DNA of 6,094 bases from Lachnospiraceae bacterium UBA3826 (GTDB lineage: Bacteria; Bacillota; Clostridia; Lachnospirales; Lachnospiraceae), in assembly GCA_002393095.1 (NCBI GenBank), contig DGII01000140.1, positions 1-6,094 on the forward strand, read 5' to 3'. Made by a program: the position numbers and the translations under genes. Each line of letters begins with the position of its first letter. Position 1 is the first letter of the stretch. Of this stretch, positions 1-5,783 are shown one piece after another. The notes under the pieces are model-generated. The model worked only from the letters and a program-made list of their open reading frames with translations, ran no database searches and was not told where the DNA came from.

Positions 1-489
1 CAGGAAGAAGCCCTTACCATGTCCGATACCATTGTCGTCATGAATCAGGGATATATCCAGCAGATCGGTTCACCCGAAGACATATATAACGAGCCTGAGA
101 ATGCCTTTGTCGCAGATTTTATAGGCGATTCCAATATCATTGACGGAATCATGCTACAGGATGAGCTTGTAATGTTCCTCGGAACGAAATTCCCCTGTGT
201 GGATACGGGCTTCGGGACCAATAAGCCCGTTGATGTGGTCATAAGACCCGAAGATGTCGAGCTCTCCCCTCCCGAACGCGGAGCGCTTAACGGTGTGGTG
301 ACTCACCTTATATTCAAGGGCGTACATTATGAGATGGAGGTACAGGCCGGAGGCTATGAGTGGCTCGTACAGTCCACCACTATGTACCCTGTAGGCGCTG
401 AGGTGGGCCTTAGTGTGGCTCCCTTCAACATCCAGATCATGAACAAACCGGCCAGCGAAGATGAGGAGGCAGTAAGCATTGAAGAATAA
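1..489 (+). CDS. potA: PotA, spermidine/putrescine ABC transporter ATP-binding protein (C-terminal 162 residues, 5' end outside window)
   Basis: This is the cytoplasmic ATPase subunit that powers polyamine import. The frame is open from base 1, so the first Met (base 19) is internal. The window opens on QEEAL TMSDTIVVMNQG, the segment that follows the switch histidine in ABC ATPases (usually THDQEEAL), then GSPEDIYNEPENAFVADFIG, typical of the PotA/MalK importer ATPases. A linker leads to a TOBE-type regulatory domain at about visible residues 77-147, with the family motif IRPEDVEL at about 81-88. Walker A, Walker B and the signature motif lie upstream and are not visible. The C-terminus is acidic (EDEEAVSIEE). 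The stop overlaps the potB start by 11 nt, which suggests translational coupling in a potABC operon. The family is certain; polyamine specificity rests on the neighbours. Confidence 0.93.
   Translation, partial: QEEALTMSDTIVVMNQGYIQQIGSPEDIYNEPENAFVADFIGDSNIIDGIMLQDELVMFLGTKFPCVDTGFGTNKPVDVVIRPEDVELSPPERGALNGVVTHLIFKGVHYEMEVQAGGYEWLVQSTTMYPVGAEVGLSVAPFNIQIMNKPASEDEEAVSIEE
464..469 (+). promoter_or_regulatory. Ribosome binding site of potB (AGGAGG) inside the potA end
   Basis: A perfect AGGAGG lies within the last codons of potA, 9 nt before the TTG at 479. It is what supports the non-ATG start of potB. No ATG or GTG in that frame has comparable spacing. Confidence 0.75.
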
Positions 490-1303
490 AAGGGATAGGA
501 CAAGGCTTTTGTCGGGTCCGTATATGTTCTGGGCTCTGGCATTCATAATAATACCGCTGTGCATGATATTCTATTACGGTCTTACAGACAGAAGCGGCGC
601 TTTTACCATGTCTAACATTGTATCCATGGCGACTGTCGAGCACAGTAAGGCACTGTGGCTTTCGATAGGGCTGTCTCTTATAGCTACCCTGATATGCCTT
701 CTGCTTGGCTATCCGCTTGCGGCCATACTTGCGCATATGAAGAACAGATCAGGGATTATCGTATTCATATTCATTCTGCCCATGTGGATGAACTTCCTTC
801 TTCGTACACTTGCGTGGCAGAGATTGCTTGAGAAGACAGGCGTGATCAATTCCATCCTCTCTGCTCTGCATCTGCCCACACTTAATATAATCAATACTTC
901 CTATGCCATAGTTCTCGGCATGGTGTATAACTTCCTGCCCTTCATGGTGCTGCCGTTATACAATTCCCTTACCAAGATAGATGATAATGTGCTCAATGCG
1001 GCTGCGGATCTGGGTGCCAACGGTGTGCAGACTTTTCTAAGGATCACTCTCCCGCTTACGATACCGGGGATCATATCCGGTATAACGATGGTATTCGTAC
1101 CTGCGCTTACCACCTTCGTCATCAGCAAGCTCTTAGGCGGCAGTAAGATCCTCTTAATAGGTAACGTCATAGAGGAGCAGTTCACTCAGACAGGTAACTG
1201 GCACTTGGGCAGCGGTCTGTCCATAGTACTTATGATATTCATCATCTTCAATATGGTGGTTTCCGCAATATTTGATAAGAACGGGGAGGGCAATGTACTA
1301 TGA
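479..1303 (+). CDS. potB: PotB, spermidine/putrescine ABC transporter permease
   Basis: This is the first of two inner-membrane permeases of the polyamine importer; 274 residues, normal for the family. The start is TTG, chosen because AGGAGG sits 9 nt upstream; it overlaps the end of potA by 11 nt. About six hydrophobic segments are visible (roughly residues 15-35, 58-83, 92-115, 141-165, 196-218, 245-265). The cytoplasmic EAA loop that docks on the ATPase is at about 172-200 (NAAADLGA, then LPLTIPGIISG); the first residue of the EAA motif is Asn rather than Glu. The segment PMWMNFLLRTLAWQRLL (101-117) is characteristic of PotB-type permeases. The stop codon overlaps the potC start in an ATGA arrangement, so PotB and PotC are probably made in step. 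Putrescine versus spermidine preference cannot be read from the permease. Confidence 0.94.
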   Translation: MKNKRDRTRLLSGPYMFWALAFIIIPLCMIFYYGLTDRSGAFTMSNIVSMATVEHSKALWLSIGLSLIATLICLLLGYPLAAILAHMKNRSGIIVFIFILPMWMNFLLRTLAWQRLLEKTGVINSILSALHLPTLNIINTSYAIVLGMVYNFLPFMVLPLYNSLTKIDDNVLNAAADLGANGVQTFLRITLPLTIPGIISGITMVFVPALTTFVISKLLGGSKILLIGNVIEEQFTQTGNWHLGSGLSIVLMIFIIFNMVVSAIFDKNGEGNVL

Positions 1304-2115
1304 CAGGCAGGTTATCATCTATATTAAAAAAGATCTACATAGTGCTGATCTTCATCTTCCTGTATGCGCCCATTGTGACTCTTATCGTATTGTCCTTCAA
1401 CGCCAGCAAGTCAAGAGCCAAATGGGGCGGCTTCACATTCAAATGGTATATAGCCCTCTTTGGCAACAGTGATATCATGGAGGCTCTGTATACAACTCTT
1501 ATGATAGCGCTTTTATCATCTACTATCGCTACCGTTATAGGTGTACTTACCTGTATCGGTCTTCGCCGTATGCGTCCCGGCACCAGATCCTTCGTACTTG
1601 GTGTCACCAATATACCTATGCTCAATGCGGATATCGTCACGGGCATATCCCTTATGCTTCTCTTCGTAAGTATAGGCATACGCTTCGGCTTCGGTACGAT
1701 ACTGCTGTCACATATCACATTCAATATCCCATATGTGATACTAAGTGTCATGCCCCGTATGAAGAATCTCAATATGTCTGTATATGAGGCAGCCATGGAT
1801 CTGGGAGCTTCGCCCTTATACGCCTTCTTAAAGGTCGTTATGCCCGAGCTTCTGCCCGGTATATTAAGCGGATTCCTTCTTGCTTTTACCATGTCACTTG
1901 ATGATTTTATCATCACTCATTTTACCAAGGGAGCCGGCATAGATACCCTGTCAACCAAGATATATACCGAGGTCAAGAAGGGAATAAAGCCCGAGATGTA
2001 TGCACTGTCCACCATTATATTCGTAACTGTGCTCATTCTCCTTATACTTGTCAATAAGCCCGATAAAAACAATAAGGCAAAGGAATCGTCTCCTTCGCCC
2101 ATTGTCCTGCCGTAA
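1300..2115 (+). CDS. potC: PotC, spermidine/putrescine ABC transporter permease
   Basis: This is the second permease, partner of PotB in the transmembrane channel; 271 residues. The ATG start overlaps the potB stop by 4 nt, and a purine-rich GGGGAGGG (1283-1290) lies 9 nt upstream. Six hydrophobic segments can be picked out (about 12-34, 63-87, 97-125, 131-152, 184-206, 235-251). The EAA loop is canonical: YEAAMDLGAS at 162-171, then MPELLPGILSG. The PotC hallmark SLDDFIITHFT is at 199-209. The C-terminus is a short Lys/Ser/Pro-rich cytoplasmic tail. It is the last gene of the rightward potABC unit; the usual next gene, potD, is instead on the opposite strand and converges on it with a 53-nt gap. 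Confidence 0.95.
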   Translation: MTGRLSSILKKIYIVLIFIFLYAPIVTLIVLSFNASKSRAKWGGFTFKWYIALFGNSDIMEALYTTLMIALLSSTIATVIGVLTCIGLRRMRPGTRSFVLGVTNIPMLNADIVTGISLMLLFVSIGIRFGFGTILLSHITFNIPYVILSVMPRMKNLNMSVYEAAMDLGASPLYAFLKVVMPELLPGILSGFLLAFTMSLDDFIITHFTKGAGIDTLSTKIYTEVKKGIKPEMYALSTIIFVTVLILLILVNKPDKNNKAKESSPSPIVLP

Positions 2116-2126
2116 CCGTAACGGCA
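2108..2126 (+). terminator. Possible weak terminator or hairpin at the end of potC
   Basis: A perfect 6-bp inverted repeat TGCCGT/ACGGCA with a 7-nt loop includes the potC stop codon. On the + strand it is followed by TCATATTATTA, only moderately T-rich. On the - strand no T-run follows, so it would not end the potD transcript. A competing pairing exists between TAACCG (2113-2118) and CGGTTA (2147-2152). This is the only hairpin candidate in the 53-nt gap between the convergent potC and potD. Confidence 0.3.
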
Positions 2127-2168
2127 TCATATTATTACACTATCGCCGGTTATCTTCACCTTTAAGGA

Positions 2169-3227
2169 TTATCTGCTCTTAACCTCTTCCCAGCGGGTAT
2201 TGTACAATTCATCACCCTCTGTTCCGAGATATGTGAAGGTCTCAAGATTATCGTATTTTGAAAGATCAGGGAAAGCAATCTCTGAATTCCTGATATCCTC
2301 ATCCTCTATAAGCTCTCTTGCGGCAGTATTGGGTGTTGAATAGGTAATAAAGTCAAAATTCATAAGTGCGATCTCAGGTCTGCACATAAAATCTATGAAT
2401 TTCTCGGCATTCTCCTTATTATTACAATTCTTAGGTATCACCCAGCAGTCGATCCATACATTGGTGCCCTCCTTGGGAATGACATACTCAAGGTCGGGAT
2501 TCTCTCTCTGTGTGTATATGGCCTCTCCCGAATATATGACACCTATCGCCGCTTCATTGGCGATCATCTTATCTCTTACCTGATCCACAACATACGCCTG
2601 CACAATAGGCTTCTGCTCAACAAGCGCATCTCTGGCCGCATCAAGCTCTGCCTCATCGACGGTATTCATGGAGTAACCCTCTCTCTTAAGAGCGACCATG
2701 AATGCATCTCTGACAGAATCCTGCATAAGTATACTGTCAGCATATTTCTCATTCCATAATATGTCCCAGCTATCCACGGGGGCATCCACCATTGTCTTAT
2801 TATAGAGGATACCTACGGTTCCCCAGCAATATGGTACGGCATACTTATTCTCAGGATCGAACTCTCTTGCCTGCTCATAATACTGTGCGCCGATATTTTT
2901 CTTGGCATTGGGTACATTATCCCAGTTGATCTCTGCTAAGAGGTCATTCTCAAGCATCTTCTGTATCATATAATCGGAAGGACAGATCACGTCATATACC
3001 GTTGCCCCTGTCTCAACCTTGGGATACATGATCTCATTGGTCTCATACTCATCATAGATCACCTTGATCCCTGTCTCTGCCTCGAACAAATCAATGGTCT
3101 CCGGGTCAAGATATTCGCCCCAGTTGTATACCACTACGCTTCCGTTCTCGCCGTCTTTGCCTGCGCAGCCGCACAGTGCCACAGCCATAATCACAGTCAT
3201 GGCTGTAAGCTTCAACAATTTTTTCAT
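2169..3227 (-). CDS. potD: PotD, spermidine/putrescine-binding lipoprotein
   Basis: This extracytoplasmic solute-binding protein delivers polyamines to PotBC; 352 residues from the start used here. The N-terminus is a lipoprotein signal: MKKLLKLTAM, a hydrophobic stretch, then a lipobox-like LCGC ending at Cys21, the likely lipidated residue (Cys at -2 is slightly unusual). The mature protein opens with VVVYNWGEYLDPETI (31-45), the PotD/PotF hallmark. Further family segments are YDVICPSDYMIQKM (78-91), PYCWGTVGILYNK (132-144), the pocket segment VWIDCWVIPKN (257-267) and ITYSTPN (294-300). Trp36, Tyr39, Trp258, Asp260 and Tyr296 sit where PotD proteins contact polyamine. I place the start at 3227 rather than 3233 because AGGAGG is 8 nt from the former but only 2 nt from the latter. 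It lies 34 nt behind the GH13-like gene on the same strand, with no hairpin between, so the two are probably co-transcribed. Confidence 0.95.
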   Translation of the reverse strand: MKKLLKLTAMTVIMAVALCGCAGKDGENGSVVVYNWGEYLDPETIDLFEAETGIKVIYDEYETNEIMYPKVETGATVYDVICPSDYMIQKMLENDLLAEINWDNVPNAKKNIGAQYYEQAREFDPENKYAVPYCWGTVGILYNKTMVDAPVDSWDILWNEKYADSILMQDSVRDAFMVALKREGYSMNTVDEAELDAARDALVEQKPIVQAYVVDQVRDKMIANEAAIGVIYSGEAIYTQRENPDLEYVIPKEGTNVWIDCWVIPKNCNNKENAEKFIDFMCRPEIALMNFDFITYSTPNTAARELIEDEDIRNSEIAFPDLSKYDNLETFTYLGTEGDELYNTRWEEVKSR

Positions 3228-3235
3228 TATCATAT

Positions 3236-3241
3236 CCTCCT
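3236..3241 (-). promoter_or_regulatory. Ribosome binding site of potD (AGGAGG), decides the start codon
   Basis: AGGAGG on the - strand is 8 nt before the ATG at 3227-3225 and 2 nt before the in-frame ATG at 3233-3231. The spacing favours the inner ATG as the true start of PotD. Confidence 0.8.
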
Positions 3242-3261
3242 TATATCAATGGTCAATTATC

Positions 3262-5139
3262 CTATTCATCCACTGTAATGACCATAATGCTTCTTTCCTT
3301 AACCCTTATGCGCTTTATATTCTCATTAAGCTCATAAACTTCATCCTCTGCATCTGCCGTGTCTATAACGACCTTCCACTTTTTATCCGGATGAATCTTA
3401 GGCAAAGCGAAGACATGAGGCGACCAATGCATATTGACGGCAATGAATATGAATCCGCCCTTTCTGCTCTTATCGGCTCCCTTAAGCCATCTGCCGTCCT
3501 TATCCACATCGGCATAATGATCCGCATAGAGCATGGCAAAATGCCTCGTAAGATCATCCGTCTCGATCTTCCATGCCTCCTCTCCGTGGAGAGACAGATC
3601 CGGACAGCCGCATGCGCAATAATCCGTCATGGCAAAGGGTCTGTCCATATGCAGTATCTTATTGGACATCCTTATGCCTATACATTTCTTATAAAAATCG
3701 AATATATCCCGGTTCCGTTCCAGATCCTTCCAATTAAGCCATGTAAGCGGACTGTCTATACAATAGGGATTATTGTTGCCCTTCTGCGAATTACCGAACT
3801 CATCCCCTGACAAGATCATGGGTGTCGACTGGCTGAATATATTGAAGGCTATGGCATTACGTATCTGTCTGCGTCTCAGCCTCAATACAGCCTTGCGGGT
3901 AGTCGTACCCTCATAACCGCAGTTCCATGACGCATTATACGGGTTGCCGTCCTTATTGTTCTCACCGTTGGCTTCATTATGCTTCCTGTCATAGCTTACC
4001 AGATCCATCAGGGTGAACCCATTGGATGCGGTGACATAGTGTACCTGACCCATCCTCTTATCCACAGCTCTTAAGTCATTAAGCACATTGCGTATCATGC
4101 CCTCGTCACTCTTAAGGAACTTACGGATGTCATACATATAATCATCATTACATATCGCAAGATTTTTAAATTGCGGTATTGAATTCCCGTATATCTCATC
4201 TGCCGGGAAGCCATAGTACATAAGCTTGGTATTAGCGAACATCGGCTCACTCCCAAGCAGGGTGAGCGGTATATTCTCCCCCATAAGATGGAAGCCGTCC
4301 ACATGATATTCATGCACCCAGTACTTAAGGACTTCAAGTATATATGACGGCATGACATGCTTCGGAAAATAGAACTGCATTATAAGCTCCAACCCCTCAC
4401 TATGCAGACTTTGAACCATATTCCTGAAGGATTCCGTCGCCTTGACTCCGGGTTCCGAATAGCTGCTTTTAGGGGCAAAATAAAAGCTTTCCTTATATCC
4501 CCAGTAATTAAGCTTAGGCTCTAACGTCTTATAAGCATCCATTACATCCGCTTTGCCTTCGGATACGGGCTCAAGTTCGATGAATTCATATGCCGGCATT
4601 ATCTCAAGTGTAGTTATTCCGAGTTCCTTAAGATAAGGAATCTTCTCTGTAATTCCGGAAAATGTCCCCGGATACTTCACGCCTGATGAACTGTGTCTGG
4701 TAAATCCTCTGACATGAACAAGGTAGAATACCGAGTCCTGATACGTTCTCATGATCGGCCTGTCACCGGAATAATTCATATCCCTTGTCTCGTTCACTAT
4801 ACCCGAACGAAGCTTGCGCGGCAGTCTTCCCCACCTGTCATTACCGGTTATCAGCTTGCCGTGGGGATCGCAGTATTCCCTGTCTCCCTCATAGAATGAA
4901 TACTCGTATCTGCCCGTATCTATGCCCGTGATCCTCATGCAGTTGATGTTACCTACCCTGTTATCGGACGAAAACTGAAGCCTTCTGCTCTTACCCGAAA
5001 CCCTGTCATAGAGGATCACCCCTGCTGTCTCGTCAGACGAGCATACAACAGCCATATTAACTTCCCCTTCTACGGTACTGTATGCACCAAGCGGATAGGG
5101 ATCACCCGGCAAAATCTTTATATCATCCAAATATTTCAT
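3262..5139 (-). CDS. GlgX/isoamylase-like GH13 protein lacking all catalytic carboxylates (probable pseudoenzyme)
   Basis: This is a 625-residue homologue of glycogen debranching enzymes (GH13_11-like), predicted cytoplasmic. Domain order: CBM48-like N-terminal domain (about 8-100, starting ILPGDPYPLGA); GH13 barrel (about 135-500) with YLVHVRGFTRHSSSG, YLKELGITTLEIMP, LNYWGYKESFYFAP, KHNEANGENNKDGNPYN, STPMILSGDEFG and NNNPYCIDSPLTWLNW; and a C-terminal beta domain (about 530-625). These fix the alignment, yet the active site is gone. Region I reads LIMQFYFPKH (Asp to Gln255). Region II reads DGFHLMGE (Arg to His284, nucleophile Asp to Met286). Region III reads KLMYYGF (acid/base Glu to Tyr309). 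Region IV reads VTASNGFTL (His-Asp to Ser372-Asn373). Hydrolysis is therefore not expected. The frame is intact, arguing against decay. The start at 5139 has AGGGA 6 nt upstream; an in-frame TTG at 5145 abuts that site and is less likely. potD follows 34 nt downstream. Its actual role is unknown; glucan binding or regulation is inference. Confidence 0.88.
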   Translation of the reverse strand: MKYLDDIKILPGDPYPLGAYSTVEGEVNMAVVCSSDETAGVILYDRVSGKSRRLQFSSDNRVGNINCMRITGIDTGRYEYSFYEGDREYCDPHGKLITGNDRWGRLPRKLRSGIVNETRDMNYSGDRPIMRTYQDSVFYLVHVRGFTRHSSSGVKYPGTFSGITEKIPYLKELGITTLEIMPAYEFIELEPVSEGKADVMDAYKTLEPKLNYWGYKESFYFAPKSSYSEPGVKATESFRNMVQSLHSEGLELIMQFYFPKHVMPSYILEVLKYWVHEYHVDGFHLMGENIPLTLLGSEPMFANTKLMYYGFPADEIYGNSIPQFKNLAICNDDYMYDIRKFLKSDEGMIRNVLNDLRAVDKRMGQVHYVTASNGFTLMDLVSYDRKHNEANGENNKDGNPYNASWNCGYEGTTTRKAVLRLRRRQIRNAIAFNIFSQSTPMILSGDEFGNSQKGNNNPYCIDSPLTWLNWKDLERNRDIFDFYKKCIGIRMSNKILHMDRPFAMTDYCACGCPDLSLHGEEAWKIETDDLTRHFAMLYADHYADVDKDGRWLKGADKSRKGGFIFIAVNMHWSPHVFALPKIHPDKKWKVVIDTADAEDEVYELNENIKRIRVKERSIMVITVDE

Positions 5140-5187
5140 TCTCAATCCCTGAATATATCACTCTTCCACGCCGTAATAACGATCACG

Positions 5188-5200
5188 GTAATCGGATTAC
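5188..5200. promoter_or_regulatory. Palindrome at the predicted start of the leftward transcript (possible operator)
   Basis: GTAATC-G-GATTAC is a perfect dyad with one central base. It lies 3-15 nt downstream of the -10 element at 5203-5208 (- strand), so it covers the predicted transcription start of the GH13-like/potD unit. A one-base centre cannot form an RNA hairpin of full length, so a protein-binding site is the more natural reading. The function is inferred from position only. Confidence 0.35.
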
Positions 5201-5202
5201 TT

Positions 5203-5231
5203 ATTATAAAGCAACAGATATAGACATTCTA
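5203..5231 (-). promoter_or_regulatory. Candidate promoter of the GH13-like/potD unit
   Basis: On the - strand a perfect TATAAT (5208-5203) is preceded by a weak -35 TAGAAT (5231-5226) at a 17-nt spacing. The resulting leader to the start at 5139 would be roughly 55-60 nt. A second TATAAT occurs farther upstream (5242-5237) with no good -35. The region is AT-rich, so chance matches are likely. Confidence 0.4.
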
Positions 5232-5254
5232 TCATAATTATATTATTAAATCTA

Positions 5255-5283
5255 TTGATATCGTATATGTTTTCCTTTAAAAT
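5255..5283 (+). promoter_or_regulatory. Sigma-A-type promoter of the DUF1292 gene
   Basis: TTGATA (5255-5260) and TAAAAT (5278-5283) are separated by 17 nt, each matching consensus at five of six positions. Transcription would start near 5290, giving a leader of about 45 nt that contains the palindrome at 5303-5316 and the GGAGG at 5324-5328. Confidence 0.65.
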
Positions 5284-5302
5284 AATAAAAGCAACTGTAA
5301 TC

Positions 5303-5316
5303 TGAGTATATACTCA
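5303..5316. promoter_or_regulatory. Perfect 14-bp palindrome in the DUF1292 leader
   Basis: TGAGTATATACTCA is fully self-complementary. It lies about 20 nt past the -10 element and 7 nt before the GGAGG of the DUF1292 gene. It could be a repressor operator just downstream of the transcription start or a small 5-bp RNA hairpin (loop ATAT) beside the ribosome binding site. The sequence alone does not decide between these. Confidence 0.4.
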
Positions 5317-5334
5317 CATATATGGAGGAAAAAG

Positions 5335-5637
5335 ATGGCTGAAATGCAGGAACCAAGTGAAGCAATGAGTGTAGAGATAGAGCTTGAAGACGGTACTGTT
5401 GTCAACTGCGAGGTGATAACGATCCTCGAAGTATCCGGAAAGGAATATATCGTACTTCTGCCCGAAGGACAGACCGGCGATGAACAGGATGTATGGTTCT
5501 ACGGATACAGCGAGAATCCGGATGATCCCAATGAGGAACCGGAGCTTACATATATAGAATCAGATGAAGAATACGAGGCTGTCACCGATGCATTCGACGA
5601 ATATCTCGATGAATGCGAATTCGACCAGCTTGACTAG
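5335..5637 (+). CDS. DUF1292 family protein, small acidic, function unknown
   Basis: A 100-residue protein with the DUF1292 pattern: a beta-rich core IELEDGTVVNCEVITILEV (about 15-33), then GKEYIVLLPEG (35-45), VWFYGY (53-58) and the conserved ending YIESDEEYEAVTDAFDEYLDE (about 73-93). It is strongly acidic, with many Asp/Glu and very few Lys/Arg. No signal peptide or membrane segment is seen, so it should be cytoplasmic. The family is widespread in Firmicutes and has no established biochemical role that I know of. The ATG start has GGAGG (5324-5328) 6 nt upstream. It appears to be a single-gene transcript, with its own promoter at 5255-5283 and a strong terminator at 5699-5729, and is divergent from the GH13-like gene. 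Confidence 0.9.
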   Translation: MAEMQEPSEAMSVEIELEDGTVVNCEVITILEVSGKEYIVLLPEGQTGDEQDVWFYGYSENPDDPNEEPELTYIESDEEYEAVTDAFDEYLDECEFDQLD

Positions 5638-5672
5638 TATGTAATCAATCCCAATATGTCTGATCCTGACAC

Positions 5673-5696
5673 GTATTATGATTATTCCGATAATAC
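5673..5696. repeat. AT-rich inverted repeat just before the main terminator
   Basis: GTATTAT (5673-5679) and ATAATAC (5690-5696) form a perfect 7-bp stem with a 10-nt loop. It ends 2 nt before the GC-rich terminator stem, so the 3' tail of the DUF1292 transcript carries two hairpins in a row. The stem is AT-only apart from one pair and would be weak. Confidence 0.4.
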
Positions 5697-5698
5697 AA

Positions 5699-5745
5699 GA
5701 CGCTGCGGAAAGCAATGAACCGCAGCGTCGTAATCTTTTATTCTA
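5699..5745 (+). terminator. Strong intrinsic terminator after the DUF1292 gene, possibly bidirectional
   Basis: A perfect 10-bp GC-rich stem, GACGCTGCGG (5699-5708) with CCGCAGCGTC (5720-5729), has an 11-nt loop. On the + strand it is followed by a T-rich tract (TAATCTTTTATTC). On the - strand it is followed by TTGTATTATC, less T-rich but possibly enough to end the phosphoribosyltransferase transcript coming from the right. It sits between two convergent genes, where a shared terminator is expected. Confidence 0.8.
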
Positions 5746-5783
5746 TTTTATCCACACCATATCCATGCGTATTACTATTCAGG

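Noticed and set aside
154..564. A 136-codon open frame on the - strand across the potA/potB junction
   Set aside because: Antisense shadow of two well-supported genes.
1335..1916. A 193-codon open frame on the - strand
   Set aside because: It lies entirely antisense to potC, which has unmistakable permease motifs; no family features in the antisense translation.
3225..3233. Upstream ATG at 3233 as the potD start
   Set aside because: Only 2 nt separate it from AGGAGG; the ATG at 3227 has 8-nt spacing and gives a standard MKK lipoprotein signal.
3229..3256. A promoter for potD alone: TTGACC, 16 nt, TATGAT on the - strand
   Set aside because: The elements fit consensus, but the -10 overlaps the potD start, so transcription would begin inside the coding region and miss the ribosome site.
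3064..3810. A 248-codon open frame on the + strand
   Set aside because: It is antisense to potD and the GH13-like gene, spans their intergenic gap, has no recognisable domain and lacks a ribosome site; both opposite genes are clear family members.
3262..5139. The GH13-like gene as a decaying pseudogene
   Set aside because: There is no frameshift or stop in 625 codons, and non-catalytic family motifs are well preserved, which fits a maintained pseudoenzyme better than decay.
5139..5145. TTG at 5145 as the start of the GH13-like gene
   Set aside because: It directly abuts the AGGGA sequence, leaving no spacing; the ATG at 5139 is better placed. The difference is only two residues.
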